This document shows positions 39,604 to 49,220 of a stretch of 64,000 nucleotides of DNA, one piece after another; the first letter of the stretch is position 1, and each line of letters opens with the position of its first letter. The notes under the pieces were generated by a model, which saw only the letters and a program-made list of their open reading frames with translations, had not been told where the DNA came from and did not search any database. A program made the translations under genes and the position numbers. Source of the stretch: Klebsiella electrica (GTDB lineage: Bacteria; Pseudomonadota; Gammaproteobacteria; Enterobacterales; Enterobacteriaceae); contig NZ_CP041247.1 of NCBI RefSeq assembly GCF_006711645.1, positions 4,898,001 to 4,962,000 of the forward strand, given 5' to 3'.

Positions 39604-40317
39604 TTAGTATTCGGAATTGACGATCACTTCTTCACCCAGCGCTCCGGCCATCGGCAACGGTTTATATGACGAATTTGACGCGCGCAGTACGCGAATGCCG
39701 CGAGCCCCGGCATCATGCGCGGCAGAGATGTCGTTATCGGAATCACCGTAGAAGACCTTAATATTCTTCTCCTTCAGCCATTGGACTTTTGTATTCTGCC
39801 CCGGCTGGTCGCCGGCAAAAATAACCGGATTCATATTTGCCGCCGGGATCAGGAAATCATCCTGCAGCGTTTTCGAGACCGTTTCCGTTTTGGTCTGACT
39901 GCGCCCGGTGACGAAGTAAATGCTATCGCCGCGTTTCACATGCATCGCAATCAGCTGGCGCGCCACCTCTTTTGGCATACTGAAATCGTCCCAGCCGTTA
40001 TTCATTTTTTCCCAGAACTCCGCTTTTTTCAGGTACGCATCGCTGCCGGGAGAGAAGGTTTTTTGCCCGCGCCAGAAGCCGGGGCTGGAGAACAGAACGG
40101 TGTCGTCGATATCAAAACCGACGGCAAACGGCTGACGCCCCAACAGGCTGTTTTCAATCTGAGCGACGGAAACCCAGTGAACCGGCGCCTGTTCGGCCAG
40201 CCTGGCGACGTTGGTGCCTGGATTGAGCTGTGACGGTGAAGATGCCAGGGCGATTGCGGCGTGATTTAACGTGAAAAGTAAGCAGAAGGCGCTAAAGGCC
40301 AAAGTTATCTTGCGCAT
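39604..40317 (-). CDS. aphA: class B acid phosphatase AphA
   Basis: AphA is a periplasmic, magnesium-dependent HAD-superfamily phosphatase and phosphotransferase. The 237 residues equal the E. coli enzyme. The signal peptide ends near IALA (residue 25), and the nucleophile motif [16 protein letters not shown] and acid motif [10 protein letters not shown] are intact. It forms a single-gene unit with its own terminator. Confidence 0.97.
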   Translation of the reverse strand: MRKITLAFSAFCLLFTLNHAAIALASSPSQLNPGTNVARLAEQAPVHWVSVAQIENSLLGRQPFAVGFDIDDTVLFSSPGFWRGQKTFSPGSDAYLKKAEFWEKMNNGWDDFSMPKEVARQLIAMHVKRGDSIYFVTGRSQTKTETVSKTLQDDFLIPAANMNPVIFAGDQPGQNTKVQWLKEKNIKVFYGDSDNDISAAHDAGARGIRVLRASNSSYKPLPMAGALGEEVIVNSEY

Positions 40318-40550
40318 AGTTATCCCTTTTAAACGTCATCCTGAAAACTGCCGCCCTGCTGGCGGATCAACCGCGGCGATACCGCGCGGGTGCGGATGAC
40401 GGTGCGTATAAGTCGTCGAATCGTTATTATTTTTAATAATGTGGCTGCTTATTACTGGACCATGACCTTAACCCCGGTCCTCGCCGATGCAAAGAATTTT
40501 CTGCTCAGATGTCATAGAAAAAGAGAATGATCACACTTCGCAAGGGAGTA

Positions 40551-40576
40551 GTCCTTTCCCGCCAACGGGAAAGGAC
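40551..40576 (-). terminator. hairpin after tyrB
   Basis: GTCCTTTCCC and GGGAAAGGAC form a perfect ten-pair stem with a six-base loop 17 bases after the tyrB stop. No T-run follows on the minus strand. Confidence 0.6.
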
Positions 40577-40592
40577 ATATATTCGCAGGGAA

Positions 40593-41786
40593 TTAGATAA
40601 CGGCAGAAAACGCCTGGGCCACGCGCTGGACATTACGTGAATTGAGACCCGCCACGCACATCCGGCCGCTGGAAATCAGATACACGCCAAACTCTTCACG
40701 CAGACGATCAACCTGCGCCGCGCTCAGGCCGGTGTAGCTGAACATCCCACGTTGTTTGAGCAGGTAGTCAAAATTGACGCCCGGAACCGCTTCTTTCAGC
40801 ACGTTCACCAGCGCCTGACGCATCGCCAGAATGCGCGTACGCATCTCTTCGACTTCCGCCAGCCAGCAGGCTTTCAGCTCCGTATCATTCAATACGGTCG
40901 CGACAACCTGAGCACCAAAGTTCGGCGGGCTGGAGTAATTGCGTCGGACGGTCGCCTTCAGCTGCCCCAGCACGCGGTTTGCGGTTTCGGTGTCTTCGCA
41001 AACGATCGACAGGCCGCCCACGCGCTCGCCGTACAGCGAGAAAATTTTCGAGAAGGAGTTGCTGACCAGCATCGGTATGCCAGCGCGGGCGATTGCGCGA
41101 ATCGCGTAAGCATCATCATCCATTCCCGCCCCAAAGCCCTGATAGGCGATATCGAGGAACGGAATCAGGTTGCGCGCCTTCAGCACCTCGGCAATGAGAT
41201 CCCACTGGGCATGATTCAGATCGGCGCCCGTCGGGTTATGGCAGCACGGATGCAGCAGCACGATGTCGCGCTCAGGCAGGGTCTGCAGTTTCGCCAGCAG
41301 CGCATCAAAACGCACGCCGTTGGTCTCGTTATCAAACCAAGGGTAAGTGCTTACTTCGAAGCCAGCCCCTTCGAATATGGCGATATGGTTTTCCCAGGTC
41401 GGGTCGCTGACCCAAACGCGAGACCCCGGGAAGTAGCGTTTTAGAAAATCGGCGCCCACTTTCAAGGCACCGGAACCGCCCAGCGTCTGAATAGAAGCGA
41501 CGCGGTTTTGCACCAGCACCGGGTGTTCTGCACCGAACAACAGCGGGGCAATCGCGTTGCGATAAGCGTTCAGCCCTTCCATCGGTAGATACAACGAGGC
41601 GCCGTGCGGCTGAGCGTTAAGACGCGCTTCCGCTTCAGCAACCGCCTGTAGCTGCGGGATAATCCCGTCTTCGTTGTAATAGAGGCCGATACTAAGGTTT
41701 ACTTTGTCACTACGCGGATCTTCTTTAAAACGCTCCATCAAGGAGAGAATAGGATCGCCAGCGTAGGCGTCAACTTTTTGAAACAC
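40593..41786 (-). CDS. tyrB: tyrosine (aromatic amino acid) aminotransferase
   Basis: TyrB carries out the last transamination in tyrosine and phenylalanine synthesis and also acts on leucine and aspartate. With the GTG start at 41786 the protein has 397 residues, as in E. coli, which also uses GTG; GGAG lies nine bases upstream. The PLP lysine is K247 in [14 protein letters not shown], and the substrate-binding RMCVAGL segment is present near the end. The long frame upstream to 41909 covers the leader and promoter. Confidence 0.98.
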   Translation of the reverse strand: MFQKVDAYAGDPILSLMERFKEDPRSDKVNLSIGLYYNEDGIIPQLQAVAEAEARLNAQPHGASLYLPMEGLNAYRNAIAPLLFGAEHPVLVQNRVASIQTLGGSGALKVGADFLKRYFPGSRVWVSDPTWENHIAIFEGAGFEVSTYPWFDNETNGVRFDALLAKLQTLPERDIVLLHPCCHNPTGADLNHAQWDLIAEVLKARNLIPFLDIAYQGFGAGMDDDAYAIRAIARAGIPMLVSNSFSKIFSLYGERVGGLSIVCEDTETANRVLGQLKATVRRNYSSPPNFGAQVVATVLNDTELKACWLAEVEEMRTRILAMRQALVNVLKEAVPGVNFDYLLKQRGMFSYTGLSAAQVDRLREEFGVYLISSGRMCVAGLNSRNVQRVAQAFSAVI

Positions 41787-41865
41787 GTGATGTTTCTCCG
41801 GGTTTACGAGAGGCAGGTCATAACACAATAAACCGGAAGCAGAAGAAGATCGAGAGGATGTTGAC

Positions 41866-41894
41866 GGATAGTTGGTGGATAGTTGGTGGAAAGT
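41866..41894. repeat. 11-bp tandem repeat in the tyrB upstream region
   Basis: GGATAGTTGGT occurs twice in direct succession (41866-41876, 41877-41887), followed by a partial third copy, GGAAAGT. The period of 11 bases is about one helical turn, about 80 bases before the tyrB start. Confidence 0.6.
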
Positions 41895-41939
41895 CGGCGA
41901 GGATCGCATGTCCCTCGCTCGCCCTCAGGGGGGAATCTC

Positions 41940-42015
41940 CCGGCTCGCGGCGTAAACGCCTTGCCGGTCCGGCGCCGGTTCCAGGCAACAGCCCCGGTCA
42001 GCGCAGCGCTGCCGG
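41940..42015. repeat. REP/BIME-like element between alr and tyrB
   Basis: CGCGGCGTAAACGCCTTGCC followed by a spacer and the inverted arm GGTCAGCGCAGCGCTGCCGG is a pair of REP modules, as in the large array. Confidence 0.55.
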
Positions 42016-42052
42016 AGATGTCACAACCGCAATGTATCGACCCGACGTACGC

Positions 42053-43132
42053 TTAATCCACGTACTTCATCGATACCCTGGAGGTCAGGCGGGTAATAAG
42101 TTCGTAAGCACTCACATTCGTCAGTGCGGCAATACGTTCGACGGGCAGACCGTCTCCCCACAGCACCACCGGGTCGCCGGACTTATCCTGCGCCTCAGGC
42201 CCCAGATCGACGCAAATCATATCCATCGCCACACGACCCACAATCGGCACTTCCCGGCCGTTAACCAGCACCGGCGTACCGCTGGGCGCCGCGCGCGGGT
42301 AGCCGTCGCCGTAACCCATCGCCACCACGCCTAACCGGGTATCACGTTCACTCACCCAGGTCCCGCCATAACCTACCGGCTCACCCGCTTTATGTTCGCG
42401 TACGGCAATCAGACTCGACGTCAGCGACATTACCGGCTGACAACCGAAATCTGCGCCGGTGGAGGGGCTATCCAGCGGCGAGACGCCGTACAGGATGATG
42501 CCCGGGCGGACCCAGTCAAAATGCGACTGCGGCCACAGCAAAATTCCGCCCGATGCCGCGATGGAACGCAGGCCGGGCTTGTCTTCACTGAAGGTGGTGA
42601 AAATATCCAGCTGGCGTTCGGTGGCGCCGCATGCTGGCTCATCCGCCCGCGCAAAGTGGCTGACGATATTGACCGGCTGGCGCACATTTTTGCACTGACT
42701 CAGACGCTGCCAGAAGGCGTCCGCCTGTTCCGGCAGGACGCCCAGGCGATGCATCCCGGTGTCCAGTTTCATCCAGACGGTGACGGGCTCAGGCAACTCA
42801 GCCTGCTCCAGCGCCTCCAGTTGCTCCGGGCTGTGTACCGCCGTGTGCAGTTGCTGCGCGGAAATCACCGGCAGATCGGCCGCATCAAAGAAACCTTCCA
42901 GTAGCAGGACCGGTTTCGTGATACCGCCAGCGCGCAGGCGCAAGGCTTCTTCGAGACGGGCGACGCCAAAGGCATCGGCATCAGGGAGCGTTCGCGCGGT
43001 CTCAAGAAGACCGTGTCCGTAAGCGTTCGCTTTCACCACTGCAACCAGTTTACTGGCAGGCGCCAGTTCACGCAGACGTTGCAGGTTGTGTCGCAGAGCG
43101 CGGCGGTTAATCACAACAGTTGCCGCTTGCAT
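42053..43132 (-). CDS. alr: alanine racemase (biosynthetic)
   Basis: Alr makes D-alanine for peptidoglycan. The 359 residues equal E. coli Alr. PLP lysine K34 lies in [11 protein letters not shown] and catalytic Y255 in VGYGGTW, and the metal/substrate segment [11 protein letters not shown] is present. It follows dnaB on the same strand after 212 bases; that gap has no recognised gene or terminator with a T-run. Confidence 0.98.
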   Translation of the reverse strand: MQAATVVINRRALRHNLQRLRELAPASKLVAVVKANAYGHGLLETARTLPDADAFGVARLEEALRLRAGGITKPVLLLEGFFDAADLPVISAQQLHTAVHSPEQLEALEQAELPEPVTVWMKLDTGMHRLGVLPEQADAFWQRLSQCKNVRQPVNIVSHFARADEPACGATERQLDIFTTFSEDKPGLRSIAASGGILLWPQSHFDWVRPGIILYGVSPLDSPSTGADFGCQPVMSLTSSLIAVREHKAGEPVGYGGTWVSERDTRLGVVAMGYGDGYPRAAPSGTPVLVNGREVPIVGRVAMDMICVDLGPEAQDKSGDPVVLWGDGLPVERIAALTNVSAYELITRLTSRVSMKYVD

Positions 43133-43344
43133 TTAAATTCCTTGATAAAAAGATCGCTTAAATCATTCGTGTTGCAGGACAAAAACGCGCTGGCGTTTTT
43201 GAACAGCGCCTGCGCTGGCCCCGAAGGGCGAGGACGCAGTCCGGGTCACGCGACAAACCTGAGAGTCCCGCGAACTTAGTCCCCTAAGCGACCGGAGCGA
43301 GCAGGCGTAGTCAACATCCCTGCGGCGCGAAGAATGACGGCGAT

Positions 43345-44760
43345 TTATTCGTCGTCGTACTGTGGTCCCGCATAATTATCAAAGCGCGACCACTGCCCGT
43401 TAAAGGTCAGACGTACCGTCCCGATAGGCCCGTTACGCTGTTTACCAATAATAATTTCCGCGATGCCTTTTAAATCGCTGTTCTCGTGATAGACCTCATC
43501 ACGATAGATAAACATGATTAAGTCGGCATCCTGTTCAATGGAGCCAGATTCACGCAAGTCGGAGTTCACCGGGCGTTTATCGGCACGTTGTTCCAGCGAG
43601 CGGTTAAGCTGCGACAGCGCCACCACCGGTACCTGTAGCTCTTTCGCCAACGCTTTTAACGAACGGGAAATTTCCGCAATTTCCAACGTACGATTATCGG
43701 AAAGCGACGGTACGCGCATCAGCTGCAGGTAGTCGATCATAATCAGGCCGATGCCGCCGTGTTCACGGGCGATACGCCGCGCGCGGGAGCGAACTTCCGT
43801 CGGCGTCAGGCCGGAGGAGTCATCGATGTAGATATTGCGTTTTTCCAGCAGGATCCCCATGGTACCGGAGATACGCGCCCAGTCTTCATCGTCCAGCTGG
43901 CCGGTACGAATACGGGTCTGATCGACCCGTGACAGCGATGCCAGGGAACGCATCATAATCTGTTCTGATGGCATCTCAAGACTGAAGATAAGTACCGGCT
44001 TGTCTTGTAACATCGCCGCATTTTCAACGAGGTTCATCGCAAATGTTGTCTTACCCATCGATGGACGCGCGGCAACAATAATCAGATCCGACGGCTGCAG
44101 GCCGGCGGTCTTTTTGTTCAGATCGTCATAGCCGGTATTGACCCCGGTGACTCCGTCATGCGGCTGCTGGAACAGTTGCTCGATACGCGCAACGGTCGCA
44201 TCGAGGACGTCGGCGATATTCTTCGGGCCTTCATCTTTGTTGGCGCGGCTTTCGGCAATCTTGAACACCCGGGATTCGGCCAGGTCGAGCAGGTCTTCGC
44301 TGGTACGGCCCTGGGGGTCGAAACCCGCCTCGGCGATTTCATTGGCCACCGAGATCATCTCACGAACAACGGCACGTTCACGGACGATATCCGCATAGGC
44401 GCTGATGTTCGCCGCACTTGGCGTATTTTTTGACAGTTCCGCCAGATACGCGAATCCGCCAACGCTGTCCAGCTGTCCCTGACGCTCCAGCGATTCCGCC
44501 AGCGTGATCAGGTCGATCGGGCTACCGGTCTCCTGCAGACGCGCCATTTCAACAAAGATATGGCGGTGTGGGCGGGTATAAAAATCTTCCGCCACAACGC
44601 GCTCGGCGACGTCGTCCCAGCGTTCGTTGTCCAGCATTAAACCGCCCAACACCGACTGTTCCGCTTCAATCGAGTGCGGCGGGACTTTTAACCCGGCGAC
44701 CTGCGGATCGCGCTCACGGGGTTCAGTCTGCGGTTTGTTGAAGGGTTTATTTCCTGCCAT
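43345..44760 (-). CDS. dnaB: replicative DNA helicase DnaB
   Basis: DnaB is the hexameric 5'-3' helicase of the replication fork. The 471 residues equal E. coli DnaB. An N-terminal helical domain interacts with primase, and the C-terminal RecA-like motor has P-loop ARPSMGKTTFAMN (near residue 231), Walker B IGLIMIDYLQLMR and the arginine-finger end. No intein or insertion is seen. It is divergent from qor. Confidence 0.99.
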   Translation of the reverse strand: MAGNKPFNKPQTEPRERDPQVAGLKVPPHSIEAEQSVLGGLMLDNERWDDVAERVVAEDFYTRPHRHIFVEMARLQETGSPIDLITLAESLERQGQLDSVGGFAYLAELSKNTPSAANISAYADIVRERAVVREMISVANEIAEAGFDPQGRTSEDLLDLAESRVFKIAESRANKDEGPKNIADVLDATVARIEQLFQQPHDGVTGVNTGYDDLNKKTAGLQPSDLIIVAARPSMGKTTFAMNLVENAAMLQDKPVLIFSLEMPSEQIMMRSLASLSRVDQTRIRTGQLDDEDWARISGTMGILLEKRNIYIDDSSGLTPTEVRSRARRIAREHGGIGLIMIDYLQLMRVPSLSDNRTLEIAEISRSLKALAKELQVPVVALSQLNRSLEQRADKRPVNSDLRESGSIEQDADLIMFIYRDEVYHENSDLKGIAEIIIGKQRNGPIGTVRLTFNGQWSRFDNYAGPQYDDE

Positions 44761-44848
44761 ATTGAATACAGATACCGGGATAGAGATGGGGTCGAAATAT
44801 TAGCACAGGTCTCTGTTTTGACCCACCCAAATGAAACTGGAGAGAGCT

Positions 44849-45832
44849 ATGGCAATACGAATAGAATTTGAACAACACGGTGGGCCGGATGTGCTCAAAG
44901 CCGTAGAATTTACCCCTGCGGATCCGCAAGAAAACGAGATCCAGGTAGAAAATAAGGCCATCGGTATTAACTATATCGATACCTACATCCGCAGCGGCCT
45001 CTACCCGCCGCCGTCTCTGCCAAGCGGCCTGGGTACCGAAGCCGCCGGCGTGGTGACGAAAGTCGGGCGCAGCGTGCAGCACATTAAAGCAGGCGACCGC
45101 GTCGTCTACGCCCAGTCAGCGCTGGGCGCCTACAGCTCGGTACATAATGTGGTTGCCGATAAGGCCGCTCTTTTGCCGGACGCTATCTCCTTTGAACAGG
45201 CGGCCGCATCGTTCCTGAAAGGGCTGACGGTCTATTACCTGCTGCGAAAAACCTACGAAATCAAGCCCGGCGAAGCGTTTCTGTTTCATGCGGCGGCCGG
45301 CGGCGTCGGGCTGATCGCCTGCCAGTGGGCGAAGGCGCTGGGCGCTAAACTGATTGGTACCGTCGGCAGCGCGCAAAAAGCGCAGCGGGCAAAGCAGGCC
45401 GGCGCCTGGCAGGTGATCAACTATCGCGAAGAAAATATCGTTGAACGCTTAAAAGAGATAACCGAAGGGAAAAAAGTCCACGTGGTCTACGATTCCGTGG
45501 GCAAAGACACCTGGGAAGCGTCGCTCGATTGCCTGCAGCGCCGGGGGCTGATGGTCAGCTTCGGTAACTCTTCCGGCCCGGTAACCGGCGTCAATCTGGG
45601 GATCCTCAATCAGAAAGGGTCGCTGTATGTCACCCGCCCTTCGCTGCAAGGCTATATCACCAACCGTCAAGAGCTGGCGGAAGCCAGCAGCGAACTGTTT
45701 TCGTTGATTGCCAGCGGCGCGATTAACGTTGACGTGGCGGACAGCCAGAAATATGCCCTCACCGATGCCCGACGCGCACATGAAGTGCTGGAAAGCCGCG
45801 CCACTGAAGGCTCAAGCCTGCTGCTGCCGTAA
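44849..45832 (+). CDS. qor: NADPH:quinone oxidoreductase (zeta-crystallin type)
   Basis: Starting at the ATG at 44849 (GGAGAG upstream), the protein has 327 residues, as E. coli Qor. It is a zinc-less MDR enzyme: the GroES-like N-terminal part includes NYIDTYIRSGLYPPPSLPSG, and the NADPH-binding fold has HAAAGGVGLIACQWAKALGA near residue 147. It would reduce quinones in the cytoplasm. An ERIC element and a terminator follow. Confidence 0.97.
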   Translation: MAIRIEFEQHGGPDVLKAVEFTPADPQENEIQVENKAIGINYIDTYIRSGLYPPPSLPSGLGTEAAGVVTKVGRSVQHIKAGDRVVYAQSALGAYSSVHNVVADKAALLPDAISFEQAAASFLKGLTVYYLLRKTYEIKPGEAFLFHAAAGGVGLIACQWAKALGAKLIGTVGSAQKAQRAKQAGAWQVINYREENIVERLKEITEGKKVHVVYDSVGKDTWEASLDCLQRRGLMVSFGNSSGPVTGVNLGILNQKGSLYVTRPSLQGYITNRQELAEASSELFSLIASGAINVDVADSQKYALTDARRAHEVLESRATEGSSLLLP

Positions 45833-45847
45833 CGGGTGAATCAAGGC

Positions 45848-45889
45848 AAGGTTAACCTGGCCAGCGCCCCTGTAGTCTGAAGTATGACG
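45848..45889. repeat. truncated ERIC end abutting a full ERIC
   Basis: GTTAACCTGGCCAGCGCC and then CCTGTAGTCTGAAGTATGACG match the last ~40 bases of the complete ERIC element that starts five bases later. It is a solo end fragment. Confidence 0.7.
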
Positions 45890-45894
45890 AGAAG

Positions 45895-46021
45895 CCCTCC
45901 CTAAATAATTCGGGCTACAGGAAGGCGGCAAGATAACGAATCCCCGGGAGCTTACTCCAGTAAGTGACCGGGGTGAGTTAACACAGCCAACGCACCTGTA
46001 GTCTGAAGTATGACGGGAGGG
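45895..46021. repeat. complete ERIC element (127 bp)
   Basis: Inverted ends run from CCCTCCCTAAATAATTCGG to GTCTGAAGTATGACGGGAGGG, with the core AGTAAGTGACCGGGGTGAG. The length is exactly 127 bases, between qor and its terminator. Confidence 0.93.
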
Positions 46022-46033
46022 GGAGAAAAGTTT

Positions 46034-46065
46034 AGGGCTTCCATACGGAAGCCCTGACTTTTTTT
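46034..46065 (+). terminator. terminator after qor
   Basis: AGGGCTTCC and GGAAGCCCT form a perfect nine-pair stem with loop ATAC, followed by GAC and seven T. It lies beyond the ERIC element, about 200 bases after qor. Confidence 0.88.
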
Positions 46066-46190
46066 AGTTCGGCTGTATGTAGGGTACAGCGCGATGAATT
46101 GGTTAACGCGCTAATAGTGACAGATTTAATAAGCAAAACCTACGCTGTTCTATGCAAAATTCTTCAGGTTGTGACCGACCGCTCACTCCC

Positions 46191-46433
46191 TTAATAACGC
46201 CAGCGGTTGTTGCTGCGGTAGTCTGTCGCTTTTGGCGTATTTATCGACCGAATCACCCACACGACCGCAATGGCTAATAGCAGCCACGGCAGCAGTTTAA
46301 TCATCATCGCAAACAGCCCGCCAACGAACATCAGCACCGTCGCCACGACAATCGCGGCAAGAATCCCCAGAATCGACACGCCGGTGACCAGCAACATGAC
46401 AAAAAATCCAATGACAAATAAGAGTTCCAGCAT
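46191..46433 (-). CDS. pspG: phage shock protein G
   Basis: The 80-residue inner-membrane protein has two to three hydrophobic segments (LLFVIGFFVMLLVTGVSILG; IKLLPWLLLAIAVVWVI) and the end YRSNNRWRY, matching E. coli PspG (YjbO). It belongs to the phage-shock regulon, induced by PspF under envelope stress, in line with the sigma-54 promoter just upstream. Confidence 0.94.
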   Translation of the reverse strand: MLELLFVIGFFVMLLVTGVSILGILAAIVVATVLMFVGGLFAMMIKLLPWLLLAIAVVWVIRSINTPKATDYRSNNRWRY

Positions 46434-46475
46434 CGTCTTCTCCCCAAAGAAATAACCGAATGACTCTCCGGGTAT

Positions 46476-46491
46476 TACAAGAAACGTGCCA
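46476..46491 (-). promoter_or_regulatory. sigma-54 promoter of pspG
   Basis: On the minus strand TGGCAC-GTTTC-TTGTA matches the -24/-12 consensus TGGCAC-N5-TTGCA with one change. It ends 43 bases before the pspG start. Confidence 0.85.
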
Positions 46492-46514
46492 AACTTAATA
46501 TATTGAATTTAAAC

Positions 46515-46544
46515 AAAAACGCCCTGACGATGAGATCAGGGCGT
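46515..46544 (-). terminator. terminator of dusA
   Basis: ACGCCCTGA (46519-46527) and TCAGGGCGT (46536-46544) form a nine-pair stem; five T follow on the minus strand. It is 30 bases after the dusA stop. Confidence 0.82.
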
Positions 46545-46573
46545 GGCGTATTTGACTAAATTTTAGCGCAAGA

Positions 46574-47572
46574 TTAACGCTTATCGGCAACCAGCTGCAG
46601 CGCATGTTCCAGCACGTTGATATCCGCCCCGGCCTTGTGCGCATTTTCACTCAGGTAGCGGCGCCACTGCCGCGCGCCCGGGATGCCCTGGAACAGGCCC
46701 AGCATATGGCGCGTGATATGGCCCAGATAGGTGCCGTTGCTCAGCTCACGCTCGATATACGGATACATCGCCCGCACCACGGCGATCGGGTCGCTGTCGG
46801 CACTATCCATCGCAAAGATCTCCCGGTCGACCGACGTCAGGATCCCCGGGTTCTGATAGGCCTCGCGCCCCACCATCACGCCATCCATATGCTCAAGATG
46901 CAACTTCGCCTCTTCCAGTGACTTAATTCCGCCGTTGAGCGCCATCGTCAGGTTCGGGAAGTCGCGTTTCAGCTGATAAACGCGCGGATAATCCAGCGGT
47001 GGAATTTCACGGTTTTCTTTTGGGCTCAAGCCGGAGAGCCAGGCTTTACGGGCGTGGATGATAAACATCTCGCACTCTCCGTTTCCGGAGACGGTATTGA
47101 TGAAATCACACAGGAATTCATAGCTGTCCTGATCATCGATGCCGATACGGGTTTTTACCGTGACCGGGATAGAGACCACGTCGCGCATCGCTTTGATGCA
47201 GTCCGCGACCAGCTGCGCATTGCCCATCAGGCAGGCGCCGAACATCCCGTTTTGCACCCGGTCGGACGGACAGCCGACGTTGAGGTTGATCTCATCGTAG
47301 CCGCGCACCTCCGCCAGTTTCGCGCACTGCGCGAGCGCCGCCGGATCGCTGCCCCCCAGCTGCAGGGCCAGCGGATGCTCTTCTTCGCTATAGGCCAGAT
47401 AATCGCCTTTGCCATGAATAATCGCCCCGGTCGTCACCATTTCGGTATACAGCAGCGTATGGCGCGACAGCAGGCGCAGGAAATAGCGACAGTGCCGGTC
47501 TGTCCAGTCGAGCATCGGCGCGATGGAAAAACGATGGGCGGCAAAAGCGTGAGATGTTGGTTCTGGCATCAT
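46574..47572 (-). CDS. dusA: tRNA-dihydrouridine synthase A
   Basis: DusA reduces U20/U20a in the tRNA D-loop using FMN and NADPH. From the ATG at 47572 the protein has 332 residues; the next ATG, at 47569, is equally possible, and the frame upstream to 47758 is unlike the family. It shows [14 protein letters not shown] at the start, the catalytic-cysteine region [20 protein letters not shown], and the tRNA-binding C-terminal helical part. Neither start has a strong ribosome site. Confidence 0.95.
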   Translation of the reverse strand: MMPEPTSHAFAAHRFSIAPMLDWTDRHCRYFLRLLSRHTLLYTEMVTTGAIIHGKGDYLAYSEEEHPLALQLGGSDPAALAQCAKLAEVRGYDEINLNVGCPSDRVQNGMFGACLMGNAQLVADCIKAMRDVVSIPVTVKTRIGIDDQDSYEFLCDFINTVSGNGECEMFIIHARKAWLSGLSPKENREIPPLDYPRVYQLKRDFPNLTMALNGGIKSLEEAKLHLEHMDGVMVGREAYQNPGILTSVDREIFAMDSADSDPIAVVRAMYPYIERELSNGTYLGHITRHMLGLFQGIPGARQWRRYLSENAHKAGADINVLEHALQLVADKR

Positions 47573-47675
47573 GGCGAATAAACAGGCATCCGGATAAAAA
47601 GGGGCGCTACTATAGCACAAAGATAAATCACAGAGGCAGCGCACCACGACGGCTGCGCTGCCTCTGCTTGACGAG

Positions 47676-48164
47676 CTAGCGTCGGCGCGGTTTGCCGTCG
47701 TGCGGGCCGAAAAATTGCGGCGGATGATCGACCCAGCGATCCTGACGCACGGCGGCATATTCCGGGTTCAGCGGATAGTAGATGCGGTTAAATTTTTTGT
47801 TTGACTCCCCCACCACTAACAAGCGAACTTCCTGGTCGGTATTATTCAAAAAGGTATGACATACCCCGGTTCCGGCCGGAAAACCGACGCTGTCGCCCGG
47901 CTCAAGCTTCCACAGGTAGCCGTTAATCCAGACTTCAGGGTAGCCATCCAGCACATAGATAAACTCTTCTTCATCACTCTCAGCATGGGGATAAGAGGTT
48001 CGACGGCCCGGGGGCAAACGTTCGTGATGAATACCCAGCCGGTTGAGCCTTAACCCCCGCGCCAGCGGCGCGCCGATGGAAAAACGCTCCGGGTTATTGG
48101 GATAAGTGGCATCATCTGGACCTTCCAGTTCGCGCCAATGTCGAATGCAATCAGGTCGTTTCAT
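47676..48164 (-). CDS. cupin-domain protein of unknown function
   Basis: The 162-residue cytoplasmic protein has a single cupin barrel: motif 1 is degenerate ([20 protein letters not shown]) and motif 2 is good ([19 protein letters not shown]). The retained histidines and glutamate could hold a metal. No ligand or reaction can be assigned. It lies between dusA and the divergently read zinc regulator zur, so a link to metal homeostasis is possible, but no Zur-like operator was recognised in the gap. I do not recall this gene at this place in E. coli K-12. Confidence 0.8.
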   Translation of the reverse strand: MKRPDCIRHWRELEGPDDATYPNNPERFSIGAPLARGLRLNRLGIHHERLPPGRRTSYPHAESDEEEFIYVLDGYPEVWINGYLWKLEPGDSVGFPAGTGVCHTFLNNTDQEVRLLVVGESNKKFNRIYYPLNPEYAAVRQDRWVDHPPQFFGPHDGKPRRR

Positions 48165-48278
48165 CGTTTTCTCCCGAAAATGAGATGCATCAGGTATAGC
48201 ACAAGCTGCCGGTTCTCGGCGTTTTGCCTGGATCGTGATAAAGTAACAACTTAAGACTCACACAACCAGAGGATGCTC

Positions 48279-48794
48279 ATGAATAAGACCACTTCGCAAG
48301 AAATGTTAGCGCACGCTGAAAAGCTCTGCGCACAGCGCGGCGTGCGCCTGACTCCGCAGCGCCTGGAAGTGTTGCGTTTGATGAGCCTTCAGCAAGGGGC
48401 GATTAGCGCCTATGACCTGCTCGACCTGCTGCGTGAGAAAGAGCCGCAGGCGAAACCGCCGACGGTCTACCGGGCGCTGGAGTTTTTGCTGGAACAGGGG
48501 TTCGTGCACAAGGTGGAATCGACCAACAGCTACGTGCTGTGCCATCTTTTCGATCAGCCGACCCATAGCTCAGCCATGTTTATCTGCGATCGCTGCGGCG
48601 TGGTCAAAGAAGAGTGTGCCGAAGGCGTTGAAGACATTATGCATACGCTGGCGGCGAGAATGGGTTTTGCGCTACGCCATAATGTGATTGAGGCGCACGG
48701 CCTGTGTGCGGATTGTGTCGAGGTCGAAGCCTGTAGCACTCCGGGACACTGCCATCACGACCATACGATTCAGATTAAAAAGAAAGCCCGCTGA
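48279..48794 (+). CDS. zur: zinc uptake regulator Zur
   Basis: Zur is a Fur-family repressor of znuABC and other zinc genes. The ATG at 48279 gives 171 residues, the E. coli length, with AGAGG six bases upstream; an ATG at 48273 would add two residues. The winged helix occupies residues 1-85 (RLTPQRLEVLRLM; PPTVYRALEFLLEQG). Structural zinc cysteines FICDRC and LCADC are present, and the C-terminal tail is histidine-rich (CHHDH). Confidence 0.98.
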   Translation: MNKTTSQEMLAHAEKLCAQRGVRLTPQRLEVLRLMSLQQGAISAYDLLDLLREKEPQAKPPTVYRALEFLLEQGFVHKVESTNSYVLCHLFDQPTHSSAMFICDRCGVVKEECAEGVEDIMHTLAARMGFALRHNVIEAHGLCADCVEVEACSTPGHCHHDHTIQIKKKAR

Positions 48795-48879
48795 GGCTAT
48801 TGCCGCAGCGGAAATCCGGGTTGCCGGTACCTCCATGTACCATCGGGCAGGCAATAACCAAGGGTTAATCGTTAACACT

Positions 48880-48906
48880 CGCCGCTACCCGCGGCGATCG
48901 TTTTTT
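48880..48906 (+). terminator. likely zur terminator
   Basis: CGCCGC and GCGGCG pair around five bases and six to seven T follow on the plus strand, 85 bases after zur. The site covers the stop and last codons of convergent yjbJ. Confidence 0.5.
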
Positions 48907-49094
48907 CGCTCCCAGTCAGCCACTTCTTTCTCCGCCTGCTCTTTGGCGTACCCATAGCGTTCCTGGATTTTACCGACCAGCTGGTCACGCTTGCCCTCAA
49001 TGACGGTCATATCGTCATCAGTCAGCTTGCCCCATTTTTCTTTTGCTTTACCTTTCAACTGTTTCCAGTTACCGCCGATTTCGTCTTTGTTCAT
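48885..49094 (-). CDS. yjbJ: CsbD-family stress protein YjbJ
   Basis: The 69-residue, highly charged protein (MNKDEIGGNWKQLKGKAKEK; WERKNDRRG) matches E. coli YjbJ and the CsbD family in length and sequence. It is an abundant, RpoS-linked hydrophilic protein in E. coli with no defined activity. Confidence 0.95.
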   Translation of the reverse strand: MNKDEIGGNWKQLKGKAKEKWGKLTDDDMTVIEGKRDQLVGKIQERYGYAKEQAEKEVADWERKNDRRG

Positions 49095-49220
49095 AATTCA
49101 ATCCTCATCGTTCGGTGAGTTAACAGCCCGCTGTGTGCCGGACATAGTATTAACTATAGATAAGAATTCTGAGTTGAATTTATTATTCGGAATCTTTAAC
49201 CAATTACACATCAAAAATCG

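Noticed and set aside
41787..41909. Upstream extension of tyrB by 41 residues
   Set aside because: The extension encodes the 11-bp tandem repeat and a Ser-rich stretch; the GTG at 41786 has a ribosome site and gives the family length.
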